From contig NZ_JANLNW010000070.1 in NCBI RefSeq assembly GCF_025465945.1, positions 1 to 64,000 on the forward strand: a stretch of 64,000 nt of DNA. Direction: 5' to 3'. The translations under genes were made by a program, and so were the position numbers. The DNA is from Pseudomonas sp. 6D_7.1_Bac1 (lineage in GTDB: Bacteria > Pseudomonadota > Gammaproteobacteria > Pseudomonadales > Pseudomonadaceae). The first letter of the stretch is position 1. Each line of letters starts with the position of its first letter. Shown here in pieces: positions 7,740-15,396 of the stretch. Under the pieces are notes generated by a model. It was not told where the DNA came from and made no database searches. It saw only the letters and a list, made by a program, of their open reading frames with translations.

Positions 7740-9098
7740 ATGCCTGCGACCCGTATCTGGTTAAAAAATCCCCTCGCGATCTTCACTGCCAACGGCCTCG
7801 ATGCCCGTGGCGGCCTGGTGCTGCAAGACGGTTTGATCGTCGAAGTGCTCGGTGTCGGCCAACAACCGGCGACGCCCTGTGGACAAATCTTCGATGCCCG
7901 CGAGCATGTGATCCTGCCGGGGCTGATCAACACCCACCATCACTTCTATCAAACCCTGACCCGCGCCTGGGCGCCGGTGGTCAATCAGCCGCTGTTCCCC
8001 TGGTTGAAAACCCTCTACCCGGTCTGGGCCCGACTGACACCGGAAAAGCTCGCACTGGCGACCAAGGTGGCCTTGGCCGAATTGCTGCTGTCGGGTTGCA
8101 CCACTGCCGCCGACCACCATTACCTGTTTCCCGATGGCCTGGAAAACGCCATCGACGTGCAGGTCGAAAGCGTGCGTGAACTGGGCATGCGCGCCATGTT
8201 GACCCGTGGTTCGATGAGCCTCGGCGAAAAGGATGGAGGCCTGCCGCCACAGCAAACCGTACAGCAAGGGGAGGTGATTCTCGCCGACAGCCAGCGCCTG
8301 ATCGCCGAGTACCACGAACGTGGCGAAGGTGCGCAAATCCAGATCGCCCTGGCGCCCTGCTCGCCGTTCTCGGTCACGCCGCAGATCATGTCGGCCAGTG
8401 CCGAACTAGCGAACACGCTGGATGTACGCCTGCATACCCACCTGGCCGAAACCCTCGACGAAGAAGACTTCTGCCTGCAACGCTTCGGCCTGCGCACCGT
8501 GGACTATCTGGACAGCGTCGGCTGGCTCGGCCCGCGCACCTGGCTGGCCCACGGCATTCACTTCAACCCCGACGAAATCGCCCGCCTCGGCGCGGCGGGC
8601 ACCGGCATTTGCCATTGCCCAAGCTCGAACATGCGCCTGGCGTCGGGTATCTGCCCAACCCTGGATCTGACCGCTGCCGGCGCACCACTCGGGTTGGGGG
8701 TCGACGGTTCGGCGTCCAACGATGCCTCGAACATGATCCTCGAAACCCGTCAGGCGCTGTACCTGCAACGGCTGCGTTATGGCGCCGAGAAAATCACCCC
8801 GGAGCTGGTGCTGGGCTGGGCCACCCAGGGTTCGGCGAAGCTGTTGGGTCGCAGCGATATTGGCGAACTGGCGGTGGGCAAGCAAGCGGACCTGGCGTTG
8901 TTCAAACTCGATGAACTGCGCTTCTCCGGCAGCCATGACCCGATTTCGGCGCTGCTGCTGTGTGGTGCTGACCGTGCGGACCGGGTGATGGTCGGCGGCA
9001 AATGGCGAGTGATCGATGGGCAGGTTGAAGGGCTGGATCTGAAAGGTTTGATTGCCGATCACAGTCAGGCGGCGCGGCAGTTGATCAGCGGCGTCTGA
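7740..9098 (+). CDS. 8-oxoguanine deaminase
   Basis: This 452-residue amidohydrolase-superfamily enzyme hydrolytically deaminates 8-oxoguanine to urate, releasing ammonia, and so removes oxidised guanine bases. Metal-binding His residues are visible in GLINTHHHFYQT (H66, H68), with further ligands in LHTHLAE and the GVDGSASND Asp. The stretch AEFSSN-like CHCPSSNMRLASGICP and the FEATRQ-equivalent ETRQALYLQR fit the group typified by P. aeruginosa PA0142. The start is supported by AGAGGAG before the ATG. A plain guanine or hydroxydechloroatrazine-type deaminase is a less likely alternative. An adenine-deaminase-like gene follows on the same strand, making a purine-base salvage pair. Confidence 0.85.
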   Translation: MPATRIWLKNPLAIFTANGLDARGGLVLQDGLIVEVLGVGQQPATPCGQIFDAREHVILPGLINTHHHFYQTLTRAWAPVVNQPLFPWLKTLYPVWARLTPEKLALATKVALAELLLSGCTTAADHHYLFPDGLENAIDVQVESVRELGMRAMLTRGSMSLGEKDGGLPPQQTVQQGEVILADSQRLIAEYHERGEGAQIQIALAPCSPFSVTPQIMSASAELANTLDVRLHTHLAETLDEEDFCLQRFGLRTVDYLDSVGWLGPRTWLAHGIHFNPDEIARLGAAGTGICHCPSSNMRLASGICPTLDLTAAGAPLGLGVDGSASNDASNMILETRQALYLQRLRYGAEKITPELVLGWATQGSAKLLGRSDIGELAVGKQADLALFKLDELRFSGSHDPISALLLCGADRADRVMVGGKWRVIDGQVEGLDLKGLIADHSQAARQLISGV

Positions 9099-9265
9099 CC
9101 TGACGCCATCGTGGGCAACGGCTAGGTGTTGCCCACGCTGGCCGACACCTTACGCTTATCGTCGGGTACAGGAGGTGGTTTGCTGAACCGGCTGGTCAGG
9201 TTTTACTCATTGTTTCAGCGAGCATCTGTAGAATGTTCGCCATCTGCACCTGATGAGAAAAGAAT

Positions 9266-10219
9266 ATGTACGACTGGCTGAACGCCCTGCCCAAGGCAGA
9301 ACTGCACCTGCACCTGGAGGGCTCGCTGGAGCCTGAGTTGCTGTTCGCCCTGGCCGAACGCAACAAGATTGCCCTACCGTGGAGCGACGTTGAAACCCTG
9401 CGCAAGGCCTACGCCTTCAACAACCTGCAAGAGTTCCTGGATCTGTATTACCAAGGCGCCGATGTGTTGCGCACCTCTCAGGATTTCTACGACCTGACCT
9501 GGGCCTACCTGTTGCGTTGCAAGGCGCAGAACGTGATTCACACCGAACCGTTCTTCGATCCGCAGACCCACACCGACCGTGGGGTGCCGTTCGAAGTGGT
9601 GCTCAACGGCATCGCCAGCGCATTGAAAGATGGTGAGCAGCAACTGGGCATCACCAGCGGTTTGATCCTCAGCTTCCTGCGCCACTTGAGCGAAGAAGAA
9701 GCCCAGAAAACCCTCGACCAGGCGCTGCCGTTCCGCGATGCGTTTGTCGCCGTCGGCCTGGACAGCTCAGAGATGGGTCACCCGCCAAGCAAGTTCCAGC
9801 GCGTGTTCGATCGCGCCCGTCACGAAGGTTTCCTGACCGTTGCTCACGCCGGTGAAGAAGGCCCGCCGGAGTACATCTGGGAAGCCCTCGATCTGCTGAA
9901 AATCCAGCGTATCGACCATGGCGTGCGCGCCATCGAAGACGAACGCCTGATGCAGCGGATCATCGACGAGCAGATTCCGCTGACCGTATGCCCGCTGTCC
10001 AATACCAAGCTGTGCGTGTTTGATCACATGTCCCAGCACAACATTCTCGACATGCTTGAGCGTGGTGTGAAGGTCACAGTGAACTCGGATGACCCGGCGT
10101 ATTTCGGCGGTTATGTCACCGAGAACTTCCATGCGCTGTACACCCATTTGGGCATGACCCAGGATCAGGCCAAGCGTCTGGCGCAGAACAGCCTGGATGC
10201 GCGGTTGGTCAAACCGTAA
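9266..10219 (+). CDS. Adenine deaminase (adenosine deaminase family)
   Basis: The 317-residue protein has the adenosine-deaminase signature ELHLHLEGS (metal ligands H14, H16), AHAGEEGPPEY with the catalytic His-Ala-Gly-Glu-Glu, RIDHG, and the Asp pair in NSDDPAYF. Members of this length in Pseudomonas (PA0148-like) prefer the free base adenine over adenosine, giving hypoxanthine and ammonia; the substrate is inferred from that subgroup. It lies 167 bp after the 8-oxoguanine deaminase on the same strand. The ribosome-binding site GAGAAAAG is weak. Confidence 0.88.
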   Translation: MYDWLNALPKAELHLHLEGSLEPELLFALAERNKIALPWSDVETLRKAYAFNNLQEFLDLYYQGADVLRTSQDFYDLTWAYLLRCKAQNVIHTEPFFDPQTHTDRGVPFEVVLNGIASALKDGEQQLGITSGLILSFLRHLSEEEAQKTLDQALPFRDAFVAVGLDSSEMGHPPSKFQRVFDRARHEGFLTVAHAGEEGPPEYIWEALDLLKIQRIDHGVRAIEDERLMQRIIDEQIPLTVCPLSNTKLCVFDHMSQHNILDMLERGVKVTVNSDDPAYFGGYVTENFHALYTHLGMTQDQAKRLAQNSLDARLVKP

Positions 10220-10237
10220 GCCTCACCGCAAAACCAA

Positions 10238-10326
10238 TGTGGGAGCGAGCCTGCTCGCGATGACGGTCTGACAGTCACTGCAACGGCGTCTGTCCAGCCG
10301 CTATCGCGAGCAGGCTCGCTCCCACA
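10238..10326. repeat. REP pair (BIME-like)
   Basis: Two inverted REP copies (TGTGGGAGCGAGCCTGCTCGCG and its complement) lie 19 bases after the adenine deaminase stop and just before the convergent MFS gene stop. Confidence 0.9.
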
Positions 10327-10336
10327 GGGTTCAACT

Positions 10337-11719
10337 TCAACCGACGGTCACTGCCTCACTCAACTCCTCCAGCGTCTTGCCCCGCGTTTCCATCCCGAAC
10401 AGCCAGACCACGCCCGCGGCAATCGCGAAACACATCGCGCCCAAGGCGAACACCCCACCTTGCCCGGTGATCGGGAACACCAGCCCGGTGACCAATGGCC
10501 CGAGCAATGAGCCGACCCGGCCAATCGCCGAGGCAAACCCGGAACCGGTAGCCCGCGCCGAAGTGGGATAGAGCTCCGGGGTGTAGGTGTAGAGCACGGC
10601 CCACATGCCGAACAGGAAGAACTGCATCAGCAGACCGGAACTGATCAACAGACTGACGTTGCCGCCAAACACCGCGCTCTGCCCATACAAAAAAGCCATC
10701 ACCCCACCACCGAGCAAAGTGATGATGCACACCGGTTTGCGCCCCCAACGCTCCACCAGCCAGGCAGCCATGAGAAACCCGGGAATCCCGCCGAGGGAAA
10801 TCAGCACGGTGTAATACACCGACTGCGTTACGGCAAACCCCGACTGTTGCAGCAATGCGCTGAGCCAGGACGTCAGGCCATAGAAACCCAGCAAGGCAAA
10901 AAACCAGACGCTCCAGATCATCATCGTGCGCTGGTAATACAGCGGCGACCAGATTTCACGCAAGGCCGAGAAAAAGTGGCCCGGGCGACTCTCGATCCTC
11001 GGCAAACGAATCGGCTCTGGCAGGTCGGTGCGCCCCAGCGAGCCACGCACCTTGTCTTCAATGCGTTGCAAAACCTTGTCCGCGGCGGCGTGATGCCCGG
11101 CCTGTTCCAGCCAGCGTGGCGACTCGGGAATGAAGAAGCGGATCGCCAGCACAAACACTGCAGGCACCGCCAACACCAGAAAAATATCGCGCCAGCCAAT
11201 CAGTGGTAACAGAAAGTAAGACAACACGCCCGCCGCCACAAACCCCAGCGGCCAGAAACCATCCATCAACGCGATATAGCGCCCGCGCCGCTTGGCCGGG
11301 ATCAGTTCGGACAACATCGATTGGGCGATCGGAAACTCCATGCCCATGCCGATCCCCAGGAGGACACGAAACAGCGTCAGCATCTCGACGGTTTGCGCCG
11401 TAGAACAGAGGTAACTGGCGATACCCCATAACACGATGCTCCACTGGAACACCGGTTTGCGCCCGAAGCGGTCGGCGAGCATCCCGGACAATGACGCGCC
11501 GAGCACCATGCCGAAGAAACTCGAACTGGCCAACAACCCGGCCTGCGCCGTGCTCAAGCCGAACTCGGCTTTGATCGAACCCAGGAGGAACGTCATCATT
11601 GCCAGGTCCATGGAGTCGAAGAGAAACGCCAGGGCAATAATGATGAAAATGATCCGGTGATAACCGCTGATGGGCAGTCGCTCCAGACGTTCTGCCGCGC
11701 TATAGCCTTGCGTATCCAT
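10337..11719 (-). CDS. MFS transporter, metabolite:H+ symporter type
   Basis: This 460-residue inner-membrane protein has about 12 transmembrane segments. The MFS motif GMLADRFGRKP follows TM2, a second copy (ERWGRKPVC) lies in the C-terminal half, and FPESPRW-like FIPESPRWLEQAG is in the central loop, a feature of the sugar/aromatic-acid transporter group (SP/AAHS, NiaP-like). I chose the ATG at 11719, since an upstream start at 11827 adds a non-membrane tail unlike the family. The substrate is unknown; an organic acid is likely. It is divergent from nothing obvious and stands alone, with the ArsR-type gene upstream on the same strand. Confidence 0.85.
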   Translation of the reverse strand: MDTQGYSAAERLERLPISGYHRIIFIIIALAFLFDSMDLAMMTFLLGSIKAEFGLSTAQAGLLASSSFFGMVLGASLSGMLADRFGRKPVFQWSIVLWGIASYLCSTAQTVEMLTLFRVLLGIGMGMEFPIAQSMLSELIPAKRRGRYIALMDGFWPLGFVAAGVLSYFLLPLIGWRDIFLVLAVPAVFVLAIRFFIPESPRWLEQAGHHAAADKVLQRIEDKVRGSLGRTDLPEPIRLPRIESRPGHFFSALREIWSPLYYQRTMMIWSVWFFALLGFYGLTSWLSALLQQSGFAVTQSVYYTVLISLGGIPGFLMAAWLVERWGRKPVCIITLLGGGVMAFLYGQSAVFGGNVSLLISSGLLMQFFLFGMWAVLYTYTPELYPTSARATGSGFASAIGRVGSLLGPLVTGLVFPITGQGGVFALGAMCFAIAAGVVWLFGMETRGKTLEELSEAVTVG

Positions 11720-11855
11720 GCTGTATGCCCCCAACTCGATAATCCCCGAATCGAGTGTGCGGGATCGCCTGGGGTGACTATTGCTGGATACGACCTGGCC
11801 ACAGCTCTGAGCGACGTCTGAAACCACTGGCCACAGACGTCGACATCAAGCGCTG

Positions 11856-12590
11856 CTAAAGGGCCATTTCCAACTCGGCCTCTTTGGCGAACAGATCGAT
11901 TTCACGCTGGCCGGCCGCCGTGATCTGCAGAACGCGTGTGTCGCTGGGCAGATGCAACCAGCCGGATTGCATGAACAGTTGCAACACCGCGGCCCCCAGT
12001 GTGCCGCCCAGGTGTGGTCGGCGCTCGCTCCAGTCAGGGCAGGCGCAGGCAACGCTGGAGGTGCTGTGAGCCAATGCCTGAATGAACACGCCGTGGGTCG
12101 CAAACTGATTGGCACCTTTGTGGGTCACGATGACGCGCTTGTCCAACTGTTCGATCCAGCCGGCATCCAGCATCCGCTGATACAGATCGGCCGCCAGACT
12201 TCCCCCCAGATGGTCTTCACAGAGCCTGGCCCGAAGCAATGAAGAAGGTGCCGTTCGCGCTTTCGTCAATGGGGCGGTGCGCTTGAGCAACGCTGGAACC
12301 TTGCCTGGTAAACTGGCCAGAGTGGCGCTGGCCAGCGCTTCAACCGCTGCGGCGATTTCGGGAGCCGCAAGCCGGAAAAACCGCTTGCGCCCACGCTCCT
12401 CGACTTTCAACAGTCCACCGCCGGACAAACGCCCCAGATGCGCATTGGCCGATGACGGCGACAAGCCTGCCAGCAATGCCAACTCCTCTGATTGTCGTGC
12501 AGTTCCGTCCATCAAGGCCCACATCATCGCGCTACGCTTCGGGTCTGCCAGCAACGTGGCTATCTGGCTGATGCAAGGTGCATGTTCCAT
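11856..12590 (-). CDS. ArsR-type winged-helix regulator, long form
   Basis: The 244-residue protein begins with an ArsR-like helix-turn-helix (IATLLADPKRSAMMWALMDG, LALLAGLSPSSANAHLGRLSGGGLL, EERGRKRFFRL; residues about 8-72). The remaining 170 residues form an uncharacterised C-terminal region that contains DWSERRPHLGGTLGAAVLQ, seen in other Pseudomonas members of this long ArsR group. There is a CACP motif, but no clear ELCVCDL metal site, so metal sensing is not supported. GGAG lies 7 bases before the ATG at 12590. Its target may be the downstream MFS gene on the same strand, 137 bp away. Confidence 0.82.
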   Translation of the reverse strand: MEHAPCISQIATLLADPKRSAMMWALMDGTARQSEELALLAGLSPSSANAHLGRLSGGGLLKVEERGRKRFFRLAAPEIAAAVEALASATLASLPGKVPALLKRTAPLTKARTAPSSLLRARLCEDHLGGSLAADLYQRMLDAGWIEQLDKRVIVTHKGANQFATHGVFIQALAHSTSSVACACPDWSERRPHLGGTLGAAVLQLFMQSGWLHLPSDTRVLQITAAGQREIDLFAKEAELEMAL

Positions 12591-13131
12591 GTATTCACTC
12601 CCTGTTGAATCATTTGTCTACTGCTCTGGGACATCTTGGCCAGTCATGTGCTGCCGGCCAAGGCGTGAAAACCGCCAAAAGCCGGGCGGTGTAACCAACG
12701 GATGCGACAAGCCTCTTTGAAAACCCCGACCGGGCTCAACGACGATCAGCGCAGCGTCCAACCGGTTTGAACGAGGTTTCGCAAATTCGCGAACAACGGT
12801 GCGACGTCGGGCAGGCATTAGTATAAGCGCGATGATCTTCGGTTCCTGCTCGCAGGGCGCTTTTGGAGGTGATAGTTCCTGCCAGAATTTTCCCTATTTG
12901 CGTGCGACTACTCGCCCGAGACGAACATTGTCGGTAAATGCCCCGACAATGTGGCACATCGCGATTCGAGCATTTCACGCAGAAGGATTTAGATGGCAGT
13001 GTGTTCCGATTGCTGTATCAGAAACGGACTACACCGTCAGTCTGAGGAGTTGATCCGCGTCACAACAGCGATCAAATTCGGGTCTACAATCGAGCCTCTC
13101 GCAGCGCAATTTTTACGTGAGGAAGTCAGCA
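12591..13131. other. 541-base non-coding stretch with an inverted repeat and a doubtful small ORF
   Basis: I see no convincing gene. A dyad with 10-bp arms lies at 12925-12952. A 72-codon frame at 12993-13211 (starting MAVCSDCC) has AGAAGGA before its ATG, but it overlaps the conserved small gene at 13132 and looks non-conserved in composition, so I do not call it. Confidence 0.5.
12925..12952. promoter_or_regulatory. Inverted repeat, candidate operator
   Basis: ACATTGTCGG (12925-12934) and CCGACAATGT (12943-12952) form perfect 10-bp arms around 8 bases. There is no U-run, so an operator for a dimeric regulator upstream of the small gene at 13132 is more likely than a terminator. The binding protein is unknown. 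Confidence 0.5.
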
Positions 13132-13302
13132 ATGAAGATCCTGATAAAAGAATTGGCAAAGTCCCAGTGGCAGGTCCGCCTGGACAACCACGCAGTGAAC
13201 TTCCGCAGTGAAGCCGAAGCCCGTGCTTTTACCTCGACCCTTGAGGCCCGATTGCAAGCTCCTCATTACCTCCCCCAACGCCAGCAGCGAGCAGCCGGCT
13301 GA
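13132..13302 (+). CDS. Small conserved Pseudomonas protein, function unknown
   Basis: The 56-residue product (MKILIKELAKSQWQVRLDN then VNFRSEAEARAFTSTLEARL) looks like a small alpha/beta protein with two strands and a helix, ending in a basic tail. I chose the ATG at 13132 because GAGGAA precedes it with good spacing and the downstream composition is protein-like; a start 15 bases earlier is possible. It is convergent with the Bcr/CflA gene, with stops one base apart. I do not recognise a function. Confidence 0.7.
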   Translation: MKILIKELAKSQWQVRLDNHAVNFRSEAEARAFTSTLEARLQAPHYLPQRQQRAAG

Positions 13303-13303
13303 C

Positions 13304-14497
13304 TCAAACCACGGCCTGCGCTACCCGAGCGATTTGCAGCCGGCGGGTGAGCATCGCGACGCTCACCACCAATACTCCGCACAGACTGATGACCATCGCC
13401 ATCGGCATGGCGGTGCCATCGTGCAACACGCCCACCAACGCAGCCGCACCGGCGGCAACACTGAACTGCAAGCAACCGAGCATTGCCGAGGCACTGCCCG
13501 CGCGCGCGCCTTGCCCGCTCATGGCGCACGCCGACGCGTTGGGAATGATGCAACCCAGACTTGCGATGCAGACAAACAGTGGAATCAACAACGGCCACAA
13601 ATGCTCGGTATGCAGTGAACTGACCGCCAGCAACGTCAGGCCTGCCGCCAGATAAATCCATACGGTGCGCGCCAGCAAAAATGCCGGGCCGCGTTTGGAG
13701 AGCAACCGCGCGTTGACCTGAGCTACCAAAATGAAGCCCGCCGCGTTGGTGCCGAACAGCCAACCGAAGTGCTCGGCCGGGACACCGTAAAGCTTGATGA
13801 ATACGAAAGGTGAACCGGCGATGTAGGCAAACATCCCGGCAATGGCGATGCCACCGGTCAAGGCATGGCCGAGAAAAATCTTGTCAGAGAGCAGTCGACC
13901 GTACTGGCGCAAGGAACCTGACAATGGTTGACGTGGCTGATTGGCCGGCAAGCTTTCCGGCAGGCCCACTGCAACCGCCAGGGCCGCCAACGCACTGAAC
14001 GCCGTCAACGCGATAAAGATCGACTGCCAGCCGTGCAGGTTGACCAGCAGACCGCCAAGCATCGGTGCAAGAATCGGTGCCAGGCCCATCACCAGCATCA
14101 ACTGGGAAAAGACTTTCGCCGAACCCACCGCGTCGCACTTGTCGCTGACCACTGCACGGGAAATCACCATCCCGGCGCAGCCGCCCAACGCCTGGACGAA
14201 ACGTGCGGCGATCAACCACTCGAGGCTCGGCGCAAACGCGCACACCAGCGATGCCAGGGTAAACAGGCCGACACCCACCAGCAGCGGAATGCGTCGGCCG
14301 AAGCGGTCAGCCACCGGGCCGTAAGCCAACTGGCCAATCGACAGGCCCAGGAAGTAGGCCGCCAGGGTCAGCTGAACATGTTTTTCATCGGTGCCGAAAG
14401 CCGCCGCCATGGCCGGAAAGGCTGGCAGATAAAAATCGATGGCCAACGGCCCGAAAGCGCTCAGGGCGCCAAGAATCAGAATGGTACGGAGGTTCAT
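13304..14497 (-). CDS. Bcr/CflA-family multidrug efflux MFS transporter
   Basis: The 397-residue protein has 12 predicted transmembrane segments. The family start LILGALSAFGPLAIDFYLPAFP, the MFS loop motif GPVADRFGRRIPLL, and the RFVQALGGCAGMVISRAVVSD segment (TM5 antiporter motif) are characteristic of Bcr/CflA exporters that use the proton gradient to expel drugs such as bicyclomycin or chloramphenicol. Length is normal. There is no adjacent regulator on the same strand; copZ lies 94 bp upstream and is transcribed in the same direction from its own CueR-type promoter, so read-through is possible. Confidence 0.92.
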   Translation of the reverse strand: MNLRTILILGALSAFGPLAIDFYLPAFPAMAAAFGTDEKHVQLTLAAYFLGLSIGQLAYGPVADRFGRRIPLLVGVGLFTLASLVCAFAPSLEWLIAARFVQALGGCAGMVISRAVVSDKCDAVGSAKVFSQLMLVMGLAPILAPMLGGLLVNLHGWQSIFIALTAFSALAALAVAVGLPESLPANQPRQPLSGSLRQYGRLLSDKIFLGHALTGGIAIAGMFAYIAGSPFVFIKLYGVPAEHFGWLFGTNAAGFILVAQVNARLLSKRGPAFLLARTVWIYLAAGLTLLAVSSLHTEHLWPLLIPLFVCIASLGCIIPNASACAMSGQGARAGSASAMLGCLQFSVAAGAAALVGVLHDGTAMPMAMVISLCGVLVVSVAMLTRRLQIARVAQAVV

Positions 14498-14591
14498 CAG
14501 GCGTCCAGTTATACGTCAGTCGGCAGCCCGACAGTCTAGCCGCGCTTGGACGCCTTGAACATTCCGATAGGTCGCTAACTAATAAAAAGGT

Positions 14592-14792
14592 TCAGGCCAG
14601 CTTCACCTCATAACCTTCTTCGCTGATCAGATGGATGACTTGATCAGCCGACAGCTCACCGCTCTCGACGCCCACTTCCTTCGCCGCGAGGTCAACCCGA
14701 ACGCTGGCCGCCGGATCCCTGGCTTGCAGTGCCTGGGTAATGGCCCGAACACAGTGACCACACGACATTCCTTGAACGTTGAATACTTGCAT
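14592..14792 (-). CDS. copZ: CopZ-like copper chaperone (HMA domain)
   Basis: This 66-residue cytoplasmic protein is a single heavy-metal-associated domain with the Cu(I)-binding motif GMSCGHC (C11, C14) and the usual beta-alpha-beta-beta-alpha-beta length. It is expected to carry Cu(I) to the CueA ATPase or to CueR. The ATG at 14792 is preceded by AAAGGAG; an upstream frame start at 14852 would run through the promoter. A CueR-type promoter lies immediately upstream, so it should be copper-induced together with cueA. Confidence 0.93.
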   Translation of the reverse strand: MQVFNVQGMSCGHCVRAITQALQARDPAASVRVDLAAKEVGVESGELSADQVIHLISEEGYEVKLA

Positions 14793-14821
14793 GAGAGAGC
14801 TCCTTTGATGAGGTGGAAGCC

Positions 14822-14852
14822 AGTCTTGAGCTTGCCATCGTGACAAGGTCAA
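14822..14852 (-). promoter_or_regulatory. CueR-type promoter of copZ
   Basis: On the minus strand, -35 TTGACC (14852-14847) and -10 AAGACT (14827-14822) are 19 bp apart. The spacer carries the imperfect CueR dyad ACCTTG...CAAGCT, matching the better dyad at cueA. Confidence 0.8.
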
Positions 14853-14938
14853 GTTCTAAAGTGATCTGCCGGGCTGGCAATCAGCGTCGCGCTCGGCCAA
14901 GCTGCGCCATCAATGACTCAAAAGCAGGAGATGCAGCC

Positions 14939-15316
14939 ATGCGCTGGTCAGTTTTCAGCCTACTCGGCATGCTCAGTCTTTTCGCCGCCGCGCCCTCGGC
15001 CAGCGCCGAAGACTACGGTGTGCTGATCATTTCTCGCGAGCGCCTGGAAGTCGCGACCTCGTGCGAGATTGGCGTGTACGTCCAGGATCAGTTGTCGGCG
15101 CGACTGTTCCAGGAACAGAGCACTTCGTTCAACTTGCCGCCGGGTAGCTACTCCTTGCGGCTCAAACTGCTACCCGGCCAGGCACCAGGCTGCAACGCCG
15201 GGATGCTGGCCCCCGGTTCGCAGAACATCACGTTGCGCGCGGGTGACATCTTGAAGTTCCGCATCGCCATGAACCCGCAAGGCATGTACCTCAAGAAGGC
15301 ATCATTGGGGTATTGA
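14939..15316 (+). CDS. Exported protein of unknown function between copZ and cueA
   Basis: The 125-residue product has a Sec signal peptide (MRWSVFSLLGMLSLFAAAPSASA with cleavage after ASA, about residue 23), so the mature part of about 100 residues is periplasmic or surface-located. Two cysteines (in ATSCEIG and APGCNAG) could form a disulfide. There is no Met/His-rich copper motif. AGGAG precedes the chosen ATG. Its position in the copper module suggests, but does not show, a link to metal stress. I do not recognise the family. Confidence 0.7.
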   Translation: MRWSVFSLLGMLSLFAAAPSASAEDYGVLIISRERLEVATSCEIGVYVQDQLSARLFQEQSTSFNLPPGSYSLRLKLLPGQAPGCNAGMLAPGSQNITLRAGDILKFRIAMNPQGMYLKKASLGY

Positions 15317-15336
15317 CCCACAGGACAGATTGGCGC

Positions 15337-15367
15337 TTGACCTTGCCCGCGTGGCAAGGTTGATCCT
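15337..15367 (+). promoter_or_regulatory. CueR-type promoter of cueA
   Basis: -35 TTGACC (15337-15342) and -10 GATCCT (15362-15367) are separated by 19 bp. Centred in the spacer is a perfect dyad with 8-bp arms, ACCTTGCC (15340-15347) and GGCAAGGT (15353-15360), the classic CueR box. Confidence 0.92.
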
Positions 15368-15396
15368 GTAGGTCATTTCTACAGGGAGTAAGACCG

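Noticed and set aside
12993..13211. 72-codon small ORF with AGAAGGA before its ATG
   Set aside because: It overlaps the better-supported 56-residue gene at 13132 in another frame, and no family resemblance is visible.
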